Of a DNA stretch of 64,000 bases, positions 11,877-23,144 are shown piece after piece (positions within the stretch are counted from its first letter, which is position 1; every line of letters begins with the position of its first letter). Made by a program: the position numbers and the translations under genes. This stretch comes from Styela clava (Eukaryota; Chordata; Ascidiacea; Stolidobranchia; Styelidae). The DNA lies in contig NC_135250.1 in assembly GCF_964204865.1 (NCBI RefSeq), positions 23,117,395 through 23,181,394 of the forward strand, read 5' to 3'. The notes below the pieces were generated by a model. The model worked only from the letters and a program-made list of their open reading frames with translations, was not told where the DNA came from and did not search any database.

Positions 11877-11953
11877 TACTCCTGAAGTATGCGCACTAAG
11901 ATGTCGCATAACCTTAACCTGGTACACAACCTGAGTTCAGCATACTTCAGAAG
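11877..11953. mobile_element. Small foldback MITE
   Basis: A 77-bp near-palindrome beginning CTCCTGAAGTATGCG and ending, on the other strand, CTTCTGAAGTATGCT. It is absent from the matching positions at about 48680 and 61080, where the flank runs straight from a T-rich stretch into ATACCTAGAACACC. It is related to the foldback cores at 12290-12375 and 15836-15935. Confidence 0.7.
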
Positions 11954-12107
11954 GTCCAAAAGTTTTTCATACCTAGAACACCAGTAGATTCTGGAGTTGT
12001 GAGAAAGTTTAAAAAGGGGAGTAGTTTTTAATTTTGATGATGTCATCGCACACAAAAACTGAATCCTAAAAAGCCAACAGAAATTGTTGAAATATATGAA
12101 AGTAATA

Positions 12108-12400
12108 TAGTCCGGCAGATAAGGGGACCTTTTTGGCCCAAGTTTGATTTCAGACATAAAGTTTTTTTTATTTGTGATTATTCATTTTGGGGTCATTGCC
12201 CATCATTTCTACATGGGTGTGGAGTTTGCAGCCTTAAGCAATTTTTTTTACGGCTCGATATTTGTATTAGTGTTTTTCGTCAAACCTGTGCATCATAATG
12301 ACGCACAACCTGAATCATAACCTGTTGAAATACTATGTTCAGGTTGTGCGCAATCTTGGTGCACAAACTACGCAAGCACCAAATTTACTAGGAAATAAAA
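12108..12400 (+). repeat. Left inverted arm of the composite element
   Basis: Matches the reverse complement of 15836-16074: the terminal TAGTCCGGCAGA, a T-run after GACATAA, GGGTGTGGAGT, then GACGCACAACCTGAA and a second strand GTTCAGGTTGTGCGC. The inner border is gradual. Confidence 0.7.
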
Positions 12401-15400
12401 TCAAAAACTTTTAGGTATTTGTTGAGCTCAGCTTTGAGTCGCGACCCATATACAGTATATGGAGATACTGTCGAAACATACGCGTAAAATAAAGAGTACT
12501 ATTTCGAAATACCCGTTTTTGTTGCAATTAACAATACAAGCCTGCTAATGCAGTCGCCAGTGGTTCAAGTGGATATACACCCGGTGGAGAACAGTCAATT
12601 ATTTGTTGGCGAGAATTGTTATGCAGCAGGATGATCACGACGACGCAATGAAAGATAATGATATCACGAGAACAAGAATGAGAAAATTGCTACATTTTAT
12701 AGTACATCCCTGGGAAAGAAGTAAAGTGTTCATTCTTATGTTCGTTCCATGCCAATGCTTTTCAAACTACCAAAGACTCTCAACACTTTTGCTTCTTCTC
12801 TTCTATAAAAATACATTGTTATTATATATTCGCATTTCCACCTGTTTGTTCGTGCTCCCAGATAACCGATCAGCGGCCTCCAAGGAGGACTGGGTCCTCT
12901 TTTAAGAAACCCTGTCATAAACTAAAAGAGGCGACCGTGCTTCTCTTGCCTGTTGTCATGCTGTCGGAATTCAGCTACAACAAAAATTTCACGAAAACGG
13001 ATGTTTAAATTTTATGATTTTATTAATATTCTCAACAATGAATGATATACGGCTGGTGAAAGTTATTCCAACAACATGATCATGTTTTGCAATTTACAAC
13101 CAATATTTTGTATGTAACTTTGTTTGACAGAGCCCCAAGAGCTCTAACCTCAAATATCAAAAATGTAAGGCCAAAAAAGTCACACTACAACATTGTCAAA
13201 TGTGCTGTATTTACGATATATAACAGGTTTACCAAAAAGAATTACATGGAAAATGGTGAAATAAAGATCAATTCAGCAATATCTACTTGGTGATATGCAT
13301 CTGTTGATGATTTTATGTGTTTGTTTCGGAAGTTTAATAACAGAATTAATTGTGGTTGTTGGGGATGTTTTAAAAAAAGGTTGAATGGGAAAAAGTTTTC
13401 ACAAAATGTCAAGGTTTGATAGTAGTAGAGAAGTAGAAAAAATACTCCCATGTTTTTTTTTTCATTTGATAACCACGCCACAGAACTTCCCCGATAAGTC
13501 TACGCAGCAATTGCGAGAGGCAGAAATGCCAAGATGGGATTTCATCGCATTGCAAACCAATATTAGCAATTCATATATATATTCGCGCATTCCCATCTGA
13601 ACAGCGTGGAAAAGATTATACCCATCTACAAACTTTAAGAACTATGTCAGATGAGCGTCATATTATCGAATATCAGTAAAGGAATAGTGCAATGGGAAAA
13701 GACATAACTTTCAGTAGTATGCAATCAAATAATCTTATTGTAGAATATATATTAAAAAACATTTCGTCACGCCAACTGTAGTTCGAAACTTTTTGTCTCT
13801 GGCTGTTGGATGGATGTTGGAAATCAACACGCAATATTACAAAACTTAAGTATAAGTATAAGTTTATTTCGACTCCATAATCAGCATAACAATACATTTG
13901 ACAGATAAAAACAAATAAATAAAAACTGATTATGAAATCAGGGGAGCAAACAAAACCTTAGATAAGGTTTATAACGTACAAAATATAAGATGGAAGGTTT
14001 TGCCAAGAGGAAGTGGTACGTGTTTACTCACCTAAAATTAAGTTATTTCACACACGCTCACATGCACCCACCAGCCACACACACACACACACAACCACTG
14101 AGAATTTATTTAAGTAAGAATAAGACGCGATAAATTTAGGGTATACTATACAGTAAACAAAAAAAATAAATAAATAAATACAAGAAAAGAAAAAAAAATT
14201 TTTCTGCCACACCATATTGATATTTTTGTAATGATTGCCATTGCCAAATTGATCGATCTTCTAATCGTTAATTAAGATATAAAAGGAAGATTCTATTGAA
14301 AACATATTGCCAAGCTGATTATAGTTGGAGTCAAATGCCAAGTTGCCCAACCAAAGTTGCCAGAATTGGGTGCATGAAGAGGTGGGCGAGACCATTTCAT
14401 TTCCCAAATTAGAGCCTATTATTGCCAAATTATAGTCCAGATTGTAGTAAGTAATTAAAGTTACCGCTAACACTAAAATTACTATAATTAAGTAAAGTAG
14501 GATGTGGAAATAAATTGGTTACAAAGGGTGTAAGTGAGGTTTTTCATTCTTGGGTATTGATTTCAGACAAGGATATAGGAATAAGGTTGTTATTTCACAG
14601 GATATCGGAGTCTTTTTTTGATTTTTTCCTTATGTGTTTTACCTCATTTAATCACTTTGAAGTAACCTGAAAAACAAAAAATAAAACTGCGAGTAGATGT
14701 TTCAATGATTGGGTGAAGGGGATCGCTCTGAACTATTTATTACAGGCAAAAAATAATTGTTTAATTAAATGGGATGTATTGTCATTGTATAGCGATGGAT
14801 AGATGATCTATGATGACATTCTGCTTGGGACAGAGAAAAATTTATCACACCATGCAAAAAACACACAAAATTTTACTATCTATACCTTGGCCAACAAGTC
14901 AACTCAAACACCATGCCCTAACATTAATTGCATGCATACATAAATGATATAAAAACCACATCCAATTACAATGACCCACAGCAAATTAAAATCTGAAGGG
15001 GAGAAACCAACATAGCTCTACTGCTCGCCTAGTTGCAATAATTAGTAACCTTGCAGGAACAATATTGTACTATCTACAACCCTTATACCACCACTCAATA
15101 AGACCAAGCGTGTATGATAAGGACATCACAGCTAGAAAAAGATAAAAACAACACGCGGTTTGAATGAATGAAAAAGCTGAAACTAGTATTCTTCAGAACA
15201 GCATACAAATTCTATGGAATGAAATCATACATAAAAGCTCGTCAAAAACCTATAGCTCAATAATCAAGTGGAATTTGAAGCATGTGTGCAAAAATGTGCG
15301 CGTTACTACGTACAACCGAAGCACGCAGGAAAATGTGTGTGATGTACTAGTATTCAAAACGTTTGACTCAACTATGTTGGCATAACAGGTGCACATCTCG

Positions 15401-15835
15401 GTTTTGCATACGCATACCTTCTATCTCCACAAGGATATATTAATTTTGCCAAAGTCAATGCAGCACTGAAAGGTTGCGGTTCTTACAAATAAAAACACGT
15501 TACACATCTTCAGATATCGGTGGATGGTTTTACATGGCCTTGTTCGAAGTGAAAGATGAGGTCAAATATTCCAATCCAATTCACCTAATAAAATATTTCC
15601 CAAGTCCCTAAGCTTAAACTAGGAAAACGAAATGCGCGCGGCAACGCAAATGTAGTTTGAAGAGCGCAATAGGAAGTGGCTAGATGCTGTCGATGGATCT
15701 TGGCTTGTATTAGTGAAATAAACTACCATTTATTCTACTAAAATTGAATTTCTGACATTGTAAGGAGTTTCAATGTTACTATGTATGCAAAACTAAACCA
15801 TGTAGTTATGAAATAATTGTTTTACCAAATAGGCG
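12401..15835. other. Interior of the composite element
   Basis: No long reading frame and no recognisable transposase motif. It holds a short (CA)n microsatellite near 14076-14095, an A-rich stretch around 14155-14200 and several short ORFs without family features (for example 12603-12905). The origin of this cargo is unknown and no paralogue lies in the window. Confidence 0.45.
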
Positions 15836-16074
15836 CTCCTGAAGTATTCGTACCAAGATGGCGCACAACCTGAACATTGTATGTTTACCAGGTTAGGGTT
15901 CAGAATGTGCGTCATCTTGGACCGAATACTTTAAATCCACCTAAAAAAAATGGCTCAACAGTATATACTCCACACCCACCTGGGTATCATTATATATGTC
16001 ATATACATTATATCTAAACAATAAAAAAAACGTTATGTCCCAAAACAATGTTAAGGCCCGATTCTGCCGGACTA
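15836..16074 (-). repeat. Right inverted arm of the composite element
   Basis: Inverted counterpart of 12108-12400. It contains the clearest foldback core, 15836-15935. CTCCTGAAGTATTCG leads in, and the far strand ends AAGTATTCGGTCCAAGATG when reverse complemented. Confidence 0.72.
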
Positions 16075-16077
16075 ATA

Positions 16078-16404
16078 GACTTTTAGCGAAAAATACAATC
16101 TTTAACCAGTGGAAATTTCAAAGCAATTACTCCAGTAGGTAATGAGGAAATATATTTTTTCACAGCGACAACAACATATTAACAAAACGATCAATATGTA
16201 CACTTCATGTCCAATTAGAAGATCGGAGAATTATATTTTAATTATATTTTTAGTGGGGTGTCATTGTCGAGCAATCGTGATCACACTGGATGGTATCCAA
16301 GAGCCACTTAATCCAACACCAGATAGTTGGGGTATTCCCCGTTTCACGGACAGCAGGCAGGATAGTGTTGTGTTGTGGGAGATACAACACGGTGCGTTTT
16401 GTTT
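16078..16404. other. Shared inter-gene module
   Basis: Continues the array's 3' landscape after the composite element. It is paralogous to about 48826-48992 plus 54433-54600 and to 61217-61508 (landmarks ACAAAACGATC, TACACTTCATGTCCAATTA, CACGGACAGCAGGCAGGA). Of the three copies, this is the one free of an internal LINE or hAT at these landmarks. Confidence 0.65.
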
Positions 16405-17815
16405 CGGCATAGACGGCTTAACAAAAGGATTTTACGCCAAATTTTGGAAGTCACTTAAACCAATTCTACTTATCCTGTACCAAAGCTTTCATGATATAGG
16501 CGAAATGTCACATGATTCAGCAATAGGTGTCATAACACTTTTTATATAAAAATTTAAAAAACTGGCGCCCAATATCCTTGTTGAATTTCGAATATAAACT
16601 TATAGCAAAATTATTGGCTAATAGATTAAGAAATGTATTACCAGAACTAGTTGGACAAGATCAAACTGGATTTATTTTTGGCAGAGTAATTCATGAAAAT
16701 TTTAGGGATGACATCTTTTGGGCTAACCAACAAAACTTACCTCTTATTATATTTTCAATAGATCAGGAGAAAGCATATGACATGGTCGATCGAGAACTAG
16801 TATTACGCCTTTTACGAAAATTGGACTTTGGAGAATATTTTTTAAAATGGATTTGAACCCTGCACCGTAACATCCGTTCGAAAATTATTACGGGATTAAA
16901 TATGATGGATATTAACACATAACACACAGATAAAATTCATTCAGTTGAAATGGATTATTAAACTACTTAGAGGTGAAGAGAAACCTTGGAGTAAACGTGC
17001 CAAATATTATATAAATATTGCCCTTTCGTTTCCAAAGGAAATTTGGAATTCTTACATTTAGATGTAAAAAACACAAACAATCTCATACCAAAATTTTATT
17101 TAAACTTAGTTAATACGTTTAAGGAACTCCATCTTCAACGGCGTCAACCCAATTCACAAGCAGAGGTTAAATTAGAAAGCTTTCTGTTGTTAGAAAACAA
17201 ACTGCCAAATTTAGATTTCGAAACTAAATGGATTCAGGCCGAAGTTATATCTTTAGGACAAATTGTAGAAAATAATTCAGATGATCTTGTGATCATAATA
17301 TATATGTTGCAAACAAGCTACATCTTATCCAACCTATCCCATGGAAAAAGATTTGGCAAATAAAAGTACCCAATAAGTATAAAGAACTAAGCTGGAAAAT
17401 CATACATAATGGGCAGCCTACCTCAGATAAATTAAAATATTGGTTTAGGGAAGAATCGGGCCATATGCGATAATGTAGAGGAAACTTGATTTTCATCTCT
17501 TTTTCGATTCTGATTGGACCCAGAATTTTTGGGACTGGTGCAATATAGGACAATTTACTCCAGACCTAATCATAGCCAACAACATAGAAAACAAGTCTGT
17601 GTTATTGACTGTGATTTGTGGCAAATCAGCAATCTGGCAATACAGAAACTCTGTCAAATATGATGCTAAAATGCAGTGTAATTTAAGAGCAATTTTCAAA
17701 TGTAAAATACTGGGATGTATGAGTTTGATGGACAGTGAATGCAGGAATAATATTATGCAATACCAACACAATGATGATGTATTGAATAAATCCATCATGT
17801 TATAATATCAATTCC
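16405..17815 (+). pseudogene. LINE fragment (L1/Tx1-like), RT and 3' region, broken
   Basis: Reverse-transcriptase blocks are readable across several frames. The thumb-side entry is GLTKGFYAKFWKSLKP (about 16425). Then come FEYKLIAKLLANRLRNVLPE and VGQDQTGFIFGRVIHEN, and motif A as IIFSIDQEKAYDMV, with the catalytic Asp present. Motifs B and C (the FADD region) are missing: sequence jumps at about 16856 to C-terminal parts (LIPKFYLNLVNTF), then the zinc-binding region (ELSWKIIHNGQPTSDKLKYW) and the tail CGKSAIWQYRNSVKYD, stopping at 17805. It is dead, with frame breaks and an internal deletion. The L1/Tx1-type affiliation is judged by motif style. Confidence 0.75.
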
Positions 17816-18324
17816 AAACTAATTAAAAACCAATACTCTGCAATCATTAGCCATCTCACGACTCCGGATTGTGTACCATACTAATTTTGGGTATAATGTC
17901 TACTTTTTTATACAACGAAAAATAGGGTTACATAGACTAATGGCATGATAGGTGTTCTTCTGATTATTTGTCTAATTCTTAAAAATTTGTTTTTCATGTT
18001 AAATGCTAATAATGTATAAACTTAAAAAATATGTTGTAGGGTATAATGTTTTCAATGGTCACTGGATTACATGGATTGCCATTTGATGAATGCGGACACA
18101 ATTTAAATTGGGTTTTTGGATCAATACGGGTAAATGTATCTGAATTGTTTAATATTTGACAATATTTATCTATGTATTGTATACTTATATGCTCTATAAT
18201 ATCACCTAAATTACCTGGAAAATTGGGATTCATGCAACTAAATTGAAATATTATATTTGGATAAACCAAAACTATCATTTTCATAAATCCGAATTGGCAA
18301 TGGATTCAAATTTGGCAAAAAAAA
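17816..18324. other. Probable LINE 3' trailer or unassigned spacer
   Basis: AT-rich. It may be the 3' untranslated part of the LINE fragment before it. A minus-strand ORF of 92 aa at 18006-18284 has no recognisable features and is not called. Confidence 0.35.
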
Positions 18325-18332
18325 AAGTAAGG

Positions 18333-19303
18333 CAGTGGTTAGCAACCAGGGTGCCGCGGCACATTAGTGTGCCTGCCGCAGAAAGATTTTTGTGTGCCGC
18401 GAAGAGATTTCATTTTTGAATTTATTTCAAGTGATTCCAATTGCCAATCACTTGAATTCCACAAGAATTATCCCATGGCTCTTGCTAACAAACAGAAACG
18501 AAACTAATAATAAAACCTTCATTAAATTTAGTAAATTGCACTATTTCACAAAAGGGTGACGATTGACGAATTGACGATTATTTCATATCTCGAACACAGA
18601 AACGGTTATTTTTCGGATAGTTTCTGCTGTCTGAAAAGTCATATAAGCGTTTCGGCATAGTAAATGCTACGATTTTTGTCATCAAATTATGCTCGTGCCT
18701 TGTACGAAATTCATAATGTGAAAAAATTCGTCCATCCGTGAAAATTATTTATAACAACTTTAAATCTATTCAGTGTTTTTAGCGATAATAATTATTTGTT
18801 ATAATGAAATACGGTTTGTTTGCCTATTTTATTTCTTTTGCTAGTGCAGAGAATAACATCGTTAAATGATTTTGGCAATGGGAGAAACATATTAAATTGT
18901 AACAAAAATGAATTAGGTTAATTGTGCAAAAGGGAGAATACCTGTGATAATAATAATGCAGAACGTGGAACGGGCAGGGGCGAGAAAAGCCAAATCATAT
19001 TAGCATCACGTATTACCTGTGCATCTTATACAATAATGTGAGGTGCTCCGAAAGTGGGTCTCGTGTACATTATTGTAGGAAAACAGTTATAATATCGGTA
19101 ACTATTAACCATCCATTTTAAATACAGGGTATGTTGTATTAACAAGAATAGAATTTCCCTTATCTGATTTTCTATGTTTTTTTATCATTTTATAGCTAAA
19201 TGGCTTCAAGAGTAGGAAATGTTCATGTTTTGTGATAGGTGTGCCGCGAATATTTAAAAAACTCAATAGTGTGCCGCGACATAAAAAAGGTTGGGAACCA
19301 CTG
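18333..19303. mobile_element. hAT-type non-autonomous transposon, 971 bp
   Basis: The ends are CAGTGGTTAGCAACC and, inverted, CAGTGGTTCCCAACC. GTGCCGCG motifs repeat near both ends. Flanks are AAGTAAGG (18325-18332) and CAGTAAGG (19304-19311), matching at 7 of 8 positions. No transposase is visible. A truncated relative sits at 61517-61654 beside the same CAGTAAGG. Confidence 0.88.
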
Positions 19304-19311
19304 CAGTAAGG

Positions 19312-19860
19312 TGTTGTGGGAGATATTTGAGAGATTTAATGGTGGCTTTAATTGGGAACAAATTTGGCAAAAGTCCGGTATCAAACAAATGTAAAGAATT
19401 CAATTGGAAGCTATTGCATAATGGGTTACCCACTGCTGATAAAATGAAATACTGGTTTGAGGATGAACCAGGGACATGTGTTTTATGTACCGGTACCTAA
19501 TTACAGAATTATGGCATTAAAGAGACAAGATTTTGTTTATTTTTTACGCGTGAATAACCAGGGATTTTTGGGAATGGTGTGAGCTGGAATCATTTAATCC
19601 AGACCAAATAATAGCAAATGGTATCATCTGCCAGTCAAAATTGATAACTGCATTATGTGGTAAATCCGCCATTTGGACATTTAATATTTCTATGAAATAT
19701 GACGAAATTGCTATATCCAAAAGGAGCATGAGAAAACTATTCAAGTGCAAATTGATTGGGACTTTGAACCAGATGACCAGTACCAGTACCAAAGGGAAAA
19801 ATCGCTTCTCTTTGAACACATAGATGATCTGATTCATAAGTCTGTTATGCTGTAGAATTA
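19312..19860 (+). pseudogene. LINE 3' fragment, second copy
   Basis: Parallel to the tail of the fragment at 16405-17815 but diverged. It reads CKEFNWKLLHNGLPTADKMK and YWFEDEPGTCVLC (a Cys pair of the zinc-binding region). After a frame break come ALCGKSAIWTFNISMKYDE and a terminal HKSVML before the stop near 19855. There is no RT core. Two related 3' ends lie 2 kb apart in the same orientation, separated by the hAT element. Confidence 0.7.
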
Positions 19861-20738
19861 GACAAATATAATAGTGCAAAACTCTTATTTCATAATTGTT
19901 AATGTTGAAAACTCTGATATGCGGGGAAATGTTCAGGTGTAAGTCATGCACTGTTATAGTGTCATTTGGGTGCATATATGAGTAGAGTAGTGTGTGTATT
20001 AGTTTTAAATTTTTTCGTTTACATGCCAATCCATAAACTAAAATAAATCTAATCTTTAAATGGTATTCTATAAATCACAACATGGAACATGATTCGGAAT
20101 GAACAATTTAATATAATGGCATAATACAAAAAAAGAAATACAAAAAATAAAAAAACTTCCTCTTTGCGAAATTCCTATCACAGTTTTATTACACCTAGTG
20201 TCAGCTAATTTCCATTTATCAGAGAGAGAAGTACGGCCATACGATACCGGTTGATTATTTTTATGCAAATGTTCATTTTCTGAGAATGGGATCTAACCTA
20301 ATTGAATTTGGATGAAAACTACCGGTAATCAAAATTTAATTTGATCAATTGGCTTAAAAAATAAAATATTATAAAGAAAATATGCCGGTATCATACATGG
20401 CTATCATGTTGGGTTTTCTGTCGCCAAATTTAGCATTTTTTTTTTTTGAAGCACGTTCAGATGTTTGGCATCTGGTTTTCTGTTTGATATTTTGAATTTT
20501 TTTTTTACTTTTTTTATTAGTTTCTGTTATTAAAATGGGCTACTATAGTGTGTAACAATGCCGAGGCGCAGTTCTTACCACTTCATGGCAGCTCCTGCCA
20601 CGAACGAACCGCGGCAGCATTGCCATGGTTTTATAGCGCTATTCAGTAATCAGTATTAACGGTATATTCACAAATAAATGCACCCGATTTCAATTAATCA
20701 TGCGGAATTATATCTACTTAAACCCTAACCCCAAATTC
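19861..20738. repeat. Upstream module of K3 (first part)
   Basis: From about 20225 this matches 29396-29660, 37378-37680 and 62071-62340. Landmarks are TACGGCCATACGATACCGG, TTTCTGAGAATGGGATCT, CGCCAAATTTAGCA and GAAGCACGTTCAG. Further on (20560-20660) lies a CTCCTGCCACGAACGAACC segment related to 54740-54850. No coding sequence was seen. Confidence 0.6.
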
Positions 20739-20874
20739 ATCAAAACTGTATCCATAAGGAAAACGTCCCAACTTACCCAATATTTATCACCATAAGGGAC
20801 AGCCCTATCAAAACTGTATCCATAAGGAAAACGTCCCAACTTACCCAATATTTATCACCATAAGGGACAGCCCT
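20739..20874 (+). repeat. 68-bp tandem duplication, two copies
   Basis: Two identical 68-bp units, 20739-20806 and 20807-20874, each starting ATCAAAACTGTATCC and ending GGGACAGCCCT. They have no coding content. Confidence 0.95.
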
Positions 20875-21500
20875 GTCTTTACGGCCCACCTGCAGTGGTT
20901 ACGGCAGCAAAATGTTCTCGTCGTTGGTTTGTGGCAGCAAAAAAGTCAGTCGCCATAGGTTTGGCCATAGCGGCCATGGTATGGAAATACCGCCATGGTT
21001 TTGCGGCAGCTGCAGACACAACAGAATACTTAAAACTGCACTTGACAATGCCTATACCTAGATAGATATTCACGCAGGGTTGTAAACTTAGTTTTGCATG
21101 TTACAGTGTTATTTGTCAGTTTTTAGTTTATAAAAATATTTGAAAATTACTTAATCCAGTAATTGTGATTTTGCCATCCGGAAGTCCGAAGATCTTTAGT
21201 TCAAGCAGTCAATATTTGAGTTCATACTTTACATACAGACATACCTTCGGCGGCTTCGATATTGTGATGTGTACTCAGTTGATCAGGCATTGCAGCATTG
21301 CCTTTCGTTATTTGGGTATATTTTTATTTTATTGTAGTCATTGTTTTATGAAGCAAGCCAGCAAGGTTTGTTTGTGTTGAACTATAAACTATATAACTTT
21401 TTTTAATATAGTTTTTCTATTGTTTAAGGTACTTTGTCAATATTGGTAGGCTATAATCATATAACTGTATAAGCAGTTCTTTATAAAATCAAACAAAATC
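20875..21500. other. K3 proximal upstream region and leader
   Basis: GCGGCAGC- and GCCATGG-rich patches occupy 20880-21020, followed by the leader shared with the other genes (about 21270-21500). Compared with the paralogues, the leader has a short local duplication, CAAGCCAGCAAGG at about 21352. The sequence 21165-21215 is also found at 62365-62417. Confidence 0.55.
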
Positions 21501-23144
21501 ATGTCAGAAATGGAAGAAAAAATCAATACAGATTCTAAAGAACATGCTGTTGAAATTTTACAACAATTGAATGAATATCGTAAAACTGGACGTCATTGTG
21601 ATTTCATGATCAAAGCTGGATCTGAGGAACTTCCTGTTCATAAGAATATTGTGTCGGCAAGTTCCGATTATTTTAAAGCAATGTTATCTCATGAAAATGT
21701 GGAAACAAAATCTGGTGTTGTTGAAATAAAGGAATTTGATGAAGTTTGTGTTAAAAAATGTGTTGATTTCATTTACACTGGGGATGCTTATGTTGCCAAA
21801 GAAAAACGTGAAACACTCATGGGTGTCGCTCACATGATGCAGCTGCAAAGACTTTGTGATAGTATCGCAATTTTTCTGGAAGATGATCTTGATCCTAGAT
21901 CGTTTTTTCAAACTAAAAAAATTGCGAATAGGTACAACTGTAAACAACTTGAGGAAAAATGCAATCAATTTGCATTGCAACGTTTCATAGAAATCGCCCA
22001 GTCTGATGAGTTTATGGATCTTGATGAAAAATTTATTTCATCTCTGATGGAATCAAAGGAAACAAAAGCAAAGGAAGAAGTGAAATGTAGGATGTTGTTA
22101 GCATGGACCAACCATGATATTGATGAAAGAAAAGAATGCTTTCTTAGTTTGGTGATGAAATTTCAGTTGACAAAAATGACTTTATCATATAGAAGATTTC
22201 TTGTTGCAAATGAGCCACTGATATTTGAATCTGCAAAATCGCTTCAGTTATTGACTTTGTCAGTTTTTGACAGTACTGGAAATTTTAGCGTAAAAAATGT
22301 GGGATTAACAAACAATAAACGGCTTGTTGTTTTTGATCAAACTTCTCAAAGAATGCATTCACATGATGTTGATGATAAAACATGGACACCAATGCAAACC
22401 ATAGATCAAGCAATTGTACAGAATACATTATATTCTGCTGTAGTGATGGAATCTTACATTTATGTGATTTGTAGAAATGGATCGTTTTATAGACTTGAAT
22501 ATGCTGAATCAAGTGCAAAGTGGAAACAAATGGCAAATACAAATCTTCAGAATGCATGTGCAGTTGTACTTGATGGTTTTGTGTATGGTATTGAGTATCA
22601 GAGTTACTCAAACATTATGGAAAGATATGATCCATCGAATAATGTATGGATCAGACTAACAAACAAATCATTGATTCTAGCTGTTGAATCTTTGGTGGCT
22701 GCTGATGGAAAGGTGTTTTGTATTGCAGGACAATTTAATCAGCAATATCGAGCAACAAACCAAGTTGAGATTTATGATCCTGTCACATCAACTTGGTCAA
22801 TGGATAATAGATCATTGAATGAAGCAAGATATCATGCTTCGGCAACTGCTACAGAGGAAGGAATATATGTTATGGGAGGTTATGATAATAATAGAGGTTC
22901 AACTCTCACTACTGTTGAATTTCGTTCATCTGTAACTAAAACCTGGATGATGTTGAAACCAATGAAAACTGCAAGAGCACAGTTCAGTAGTTGTTTGATT
23001 GATGGGAAAGTTTATGTCATTGGTGGAAATGGAAATCCTGCAAATATAGAAGAATATGATCCTGAAACAAAAGAATGGAAAATCATTGAAACAATACCAG
23101 GAAAAAATATAACTCCAATGGCAACTGTTGCAATATCTATATAA
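21501..23144 (+). CDS. K3, BTB-BACK-Kelch (KLHL-type) protein
   Basis: Encodes 547 aa in one exon, with the array's BTB, BACK and six-blade Kelch order. An extra in-frame ATG (MSEMEEK) lies nine bases before the ATG used by the other copies at 21510; either could serve. BTB and BACK are almost identical to the paralogues. The linker and first blade are distinctive (STGNFSVKNVGLTNNKR, about residues 257-273). The blade-4 loop is QFNQQYR, the blade-5 loop YDNNRGSTLTT and the blade-6 entry TARAQFSSC. The last two are shared with K7 and mark K3, or a close relative, as donor of the K7 3' end. The predicted CUL3-adaptor role is by family. Confidence 0.92.
   Translation: MSEMEEKINTDSKEHAVEILQQLNEYRKTGRHCDFMIKAGSEELPVHKNIVSASSDYFKAMLSHENVETKSGVVEIKEFDEVCVKKCVDFIYTGDAYVAKEKRETLMGVAHMMQLQRLCDSIAIFLEDDLDPRSFFQTKKIANRYNCKQLEEKCNQFALQRFIEIAQSDEFMDLDEKFISSLMESKETKAKEEVKCRMLLAWTNHDIDERKECFLSLVMKFQLTKMTLSYRRFLVANEPLIFESAKSLQLLTLSVFDSTGNFSVKNVGLTNNKRLVVFDQTSQRMHSHDVDDKTWTPMQTIDQAIVQNTLYSAVVMESYIYVICRNGSFYRLEYAESSAKWKQMANTNLQNACAVVLDGFVYGIEYQSYSNIMERYDPSNNVWIRLTNKSLILAVESLVAADGKVFCIAGQFNQQYRATNQVEIYDPVTSTWSMDNRSLNEARYHASATATEEGIYVMGGYDNNRGSTLTTVEFRSSVTKTWMMLKPMKTARAQFSSCLIDGKVYVIGGNGNPANIEEYDPETKEWKIIETIPGKNITPMATVAISI

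Larger units (their letters stand above)
12108..16074. mobile_element. 4-kb composite element with long inverted repeats
   Basis: The ends are TAGTCCGGCAGA (12108) and TCTGCCGGACTA (to 16074). The outer 240-290 bases of each side are inverted copies of one MITE-like sequence, sharing GACATAA, a T-run, GGGTGTGGAGT and a foldback core around CCAAGATGGCGCACAACC. A 3-bp repeat ATA flanks the unit (12105-12107 and 16075-16077). Paralogous loci at about 48818 and 61214 read AAAGTGATAGACTTTT without interruption, so the whole 3,967 bp entered as one event or was built up between two nested ends. No transposase was recognised inside. Confidence 0.75.

Noticed and set aside
12603..12905. 100-codon ORF inside the composite element as transposase candidate
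   Set aside because: No catalytic motif, no homology to any transposase I recognise, and no extension by frameshift.
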